A stretch of 51,859 nt of DNA, from contig JAVIYP010000013.1 of the NCBI GenBank assembly GCA_031323845.1, forward strand, positions 1 to 51,859, read 5' to 3'. Of this stretch, positions 51,504 to 51,859 are shown one piece after another. The notes below the pieces were generated by a model, which saw only the letters and a list, made by a program, of their open reading frames with translations, had not been told where the DNA came from and did not search any database. Made by a program: the position numbers and the translations under genes. Position 1 is the first letter of the stretch. Each line of letters starts with the position of its first letter. The DNA is from PUPG01 sp031323845 (GTDB taxonomy: Bacteria; Bacteroidota; Bacteroidia; Bacteroidales; UBA7960).

Positions 51504-51859
51504 TCAGCGGCGAATTGTTTTGATCATTTGCCGGGCGGCCTCCCTGCTTGCCCTGTCTGTTTCAAAAATGCACGGAAGATCGGCTTTTTCAATAAATGGT
51601 TGTTGTTCCATGCAGTGGCTGATAACATTGGGGATACTGGTAAAACTGATCTGCCCGGAGAGAAAGGCTGCTACGGCTTCTTCGTTGGCCGCATTCAGCA
51701 CACAGGGCATGTTGCCGCCTTTGTTCATCGCCTCCCATGACAATTTCAGGCAGGGGTGGTCGTTGATGACAGCAGGCTCCAGTTCAAGCACCTGCTTAAG
51801 TGAAAAGTCGATGCGCGGATTGCCGGAAGGCATCCGCGAAGGGTAGGCAAGGGCGTCCT
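51504..51859 (-). CDS. dxr: 1-deoxy-D-xylulose-5-phosphate reductoisomerase, C-terminal part
   Basis: Only the last 117 residues are in the window; the gene runs off the right edge, with the reading frame open to the end (ALAYPSR before the internal Met). The C-terminal domain shows NPRIDFSL, CLKLSWEAMNKGGNMPCVLNAANEEAV, typical of Dxr, which makes MEP in the non-mevalonate isoprenoid pathway. The 126-nt gap to rseP holds the promoter and hairpin noted separately. Confidence 0.93.
   Translation of the reverse strand, partial: DALAYPSRMPSGNPRIDFSLKQVLELEPAVINDHPCLKLSWEAMNKGGNMPCVLNAANEEAVAAFLSGQISFTSIPNVISHCMEQQPFIEKADLPCIFETDRASREAARQMIKTIRR

Overview
The window is a gene-dense stretch of a Bacteroidota chromosome, probably from an anaerobic or fermentative Bacteroidales/Marinilabiliales-type organism. 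Four things point there. Many genes are preceded by the Bacteroidota -7 box TAnnTTTG, usually without a Shine-Dalgarno sequence. One secreted peptidase ends in a type IX secretion (T9SS) sorting domain. The lineage-typical neighbourhoods tsaD/tamB, lptF-ribBA, DUF6913-dapA and dxr-rseP are present. Finally, FeFe-hydrogenase maturases, a flavodiiron protein and a dikinase-like protein imply anaerobic life. No rRNA, tRNA, CRISPR array, transposase or prophage gene was seen.

Layout. (1) 155-13406 looks like a trehalose/osmotic-stress island. An MscS channel is divergent from a run of four trehalose genes: a trehalose synthase-maltokinase fusion, a beta-phosphoglucomutase-trehalose phosphatase fusion, a GH65 disaccharide phosphorylase, and a trehalose-6-phosphate synthase with a C-terminal phosphatase-like domain. 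A succinate-semialdehyde-type dehydrogenase and a second MscS channel follow on the other strand. Two appended domains have lost key catalytic residues: the phosphatase-like tail of OtsA and the maltokinase tail of TreS. The only intact trehalose-phosphatase domain is the one fused to beta-phosphoglucomutase. (2) 13536-23404 holds hydF, hydE, a 1368-residue dikinase-like protein translationally coupled to hydE, a long GAPDH, a flavodiiron protein and a coupled lipoprotein. (3) 23401-34934 holds tsaD divergent from tamB, then leftward ribBA, two glycosyltransferases, an LptF/LptG permease and an SDR oxidoreductase. (4) 35143-44919 holds purL, an orphan peptide-binding lipoprotein, an MBL-fold hydrolase, a flavin reductase, a DUF6913 gene, dapA and a T9SS-exported M14 carboxypeptidase. 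(5) 44979-51859 holds valS, a lipoate-protein ligase, RNase Z, rseP and the 3' part of dxr.

The most unusual non-coding signal is a pair of ~155-bp, roughly 90% identical inverted copies of an intergenic element (39997-40150 and 47752-47906). Each contains a long hairpin. Homology stops exactly at a TACATTTG -7 box that sits 27 or 28 nt before the start codon of the adjacent, unrelated gene. It looks like a mobile or amplified promoter cassette. Two octamer tandem arrays and one heptad-repeat hairpin lie in other intergenic gaps. All functional statements are from reading motifs by eye; no database search was run.
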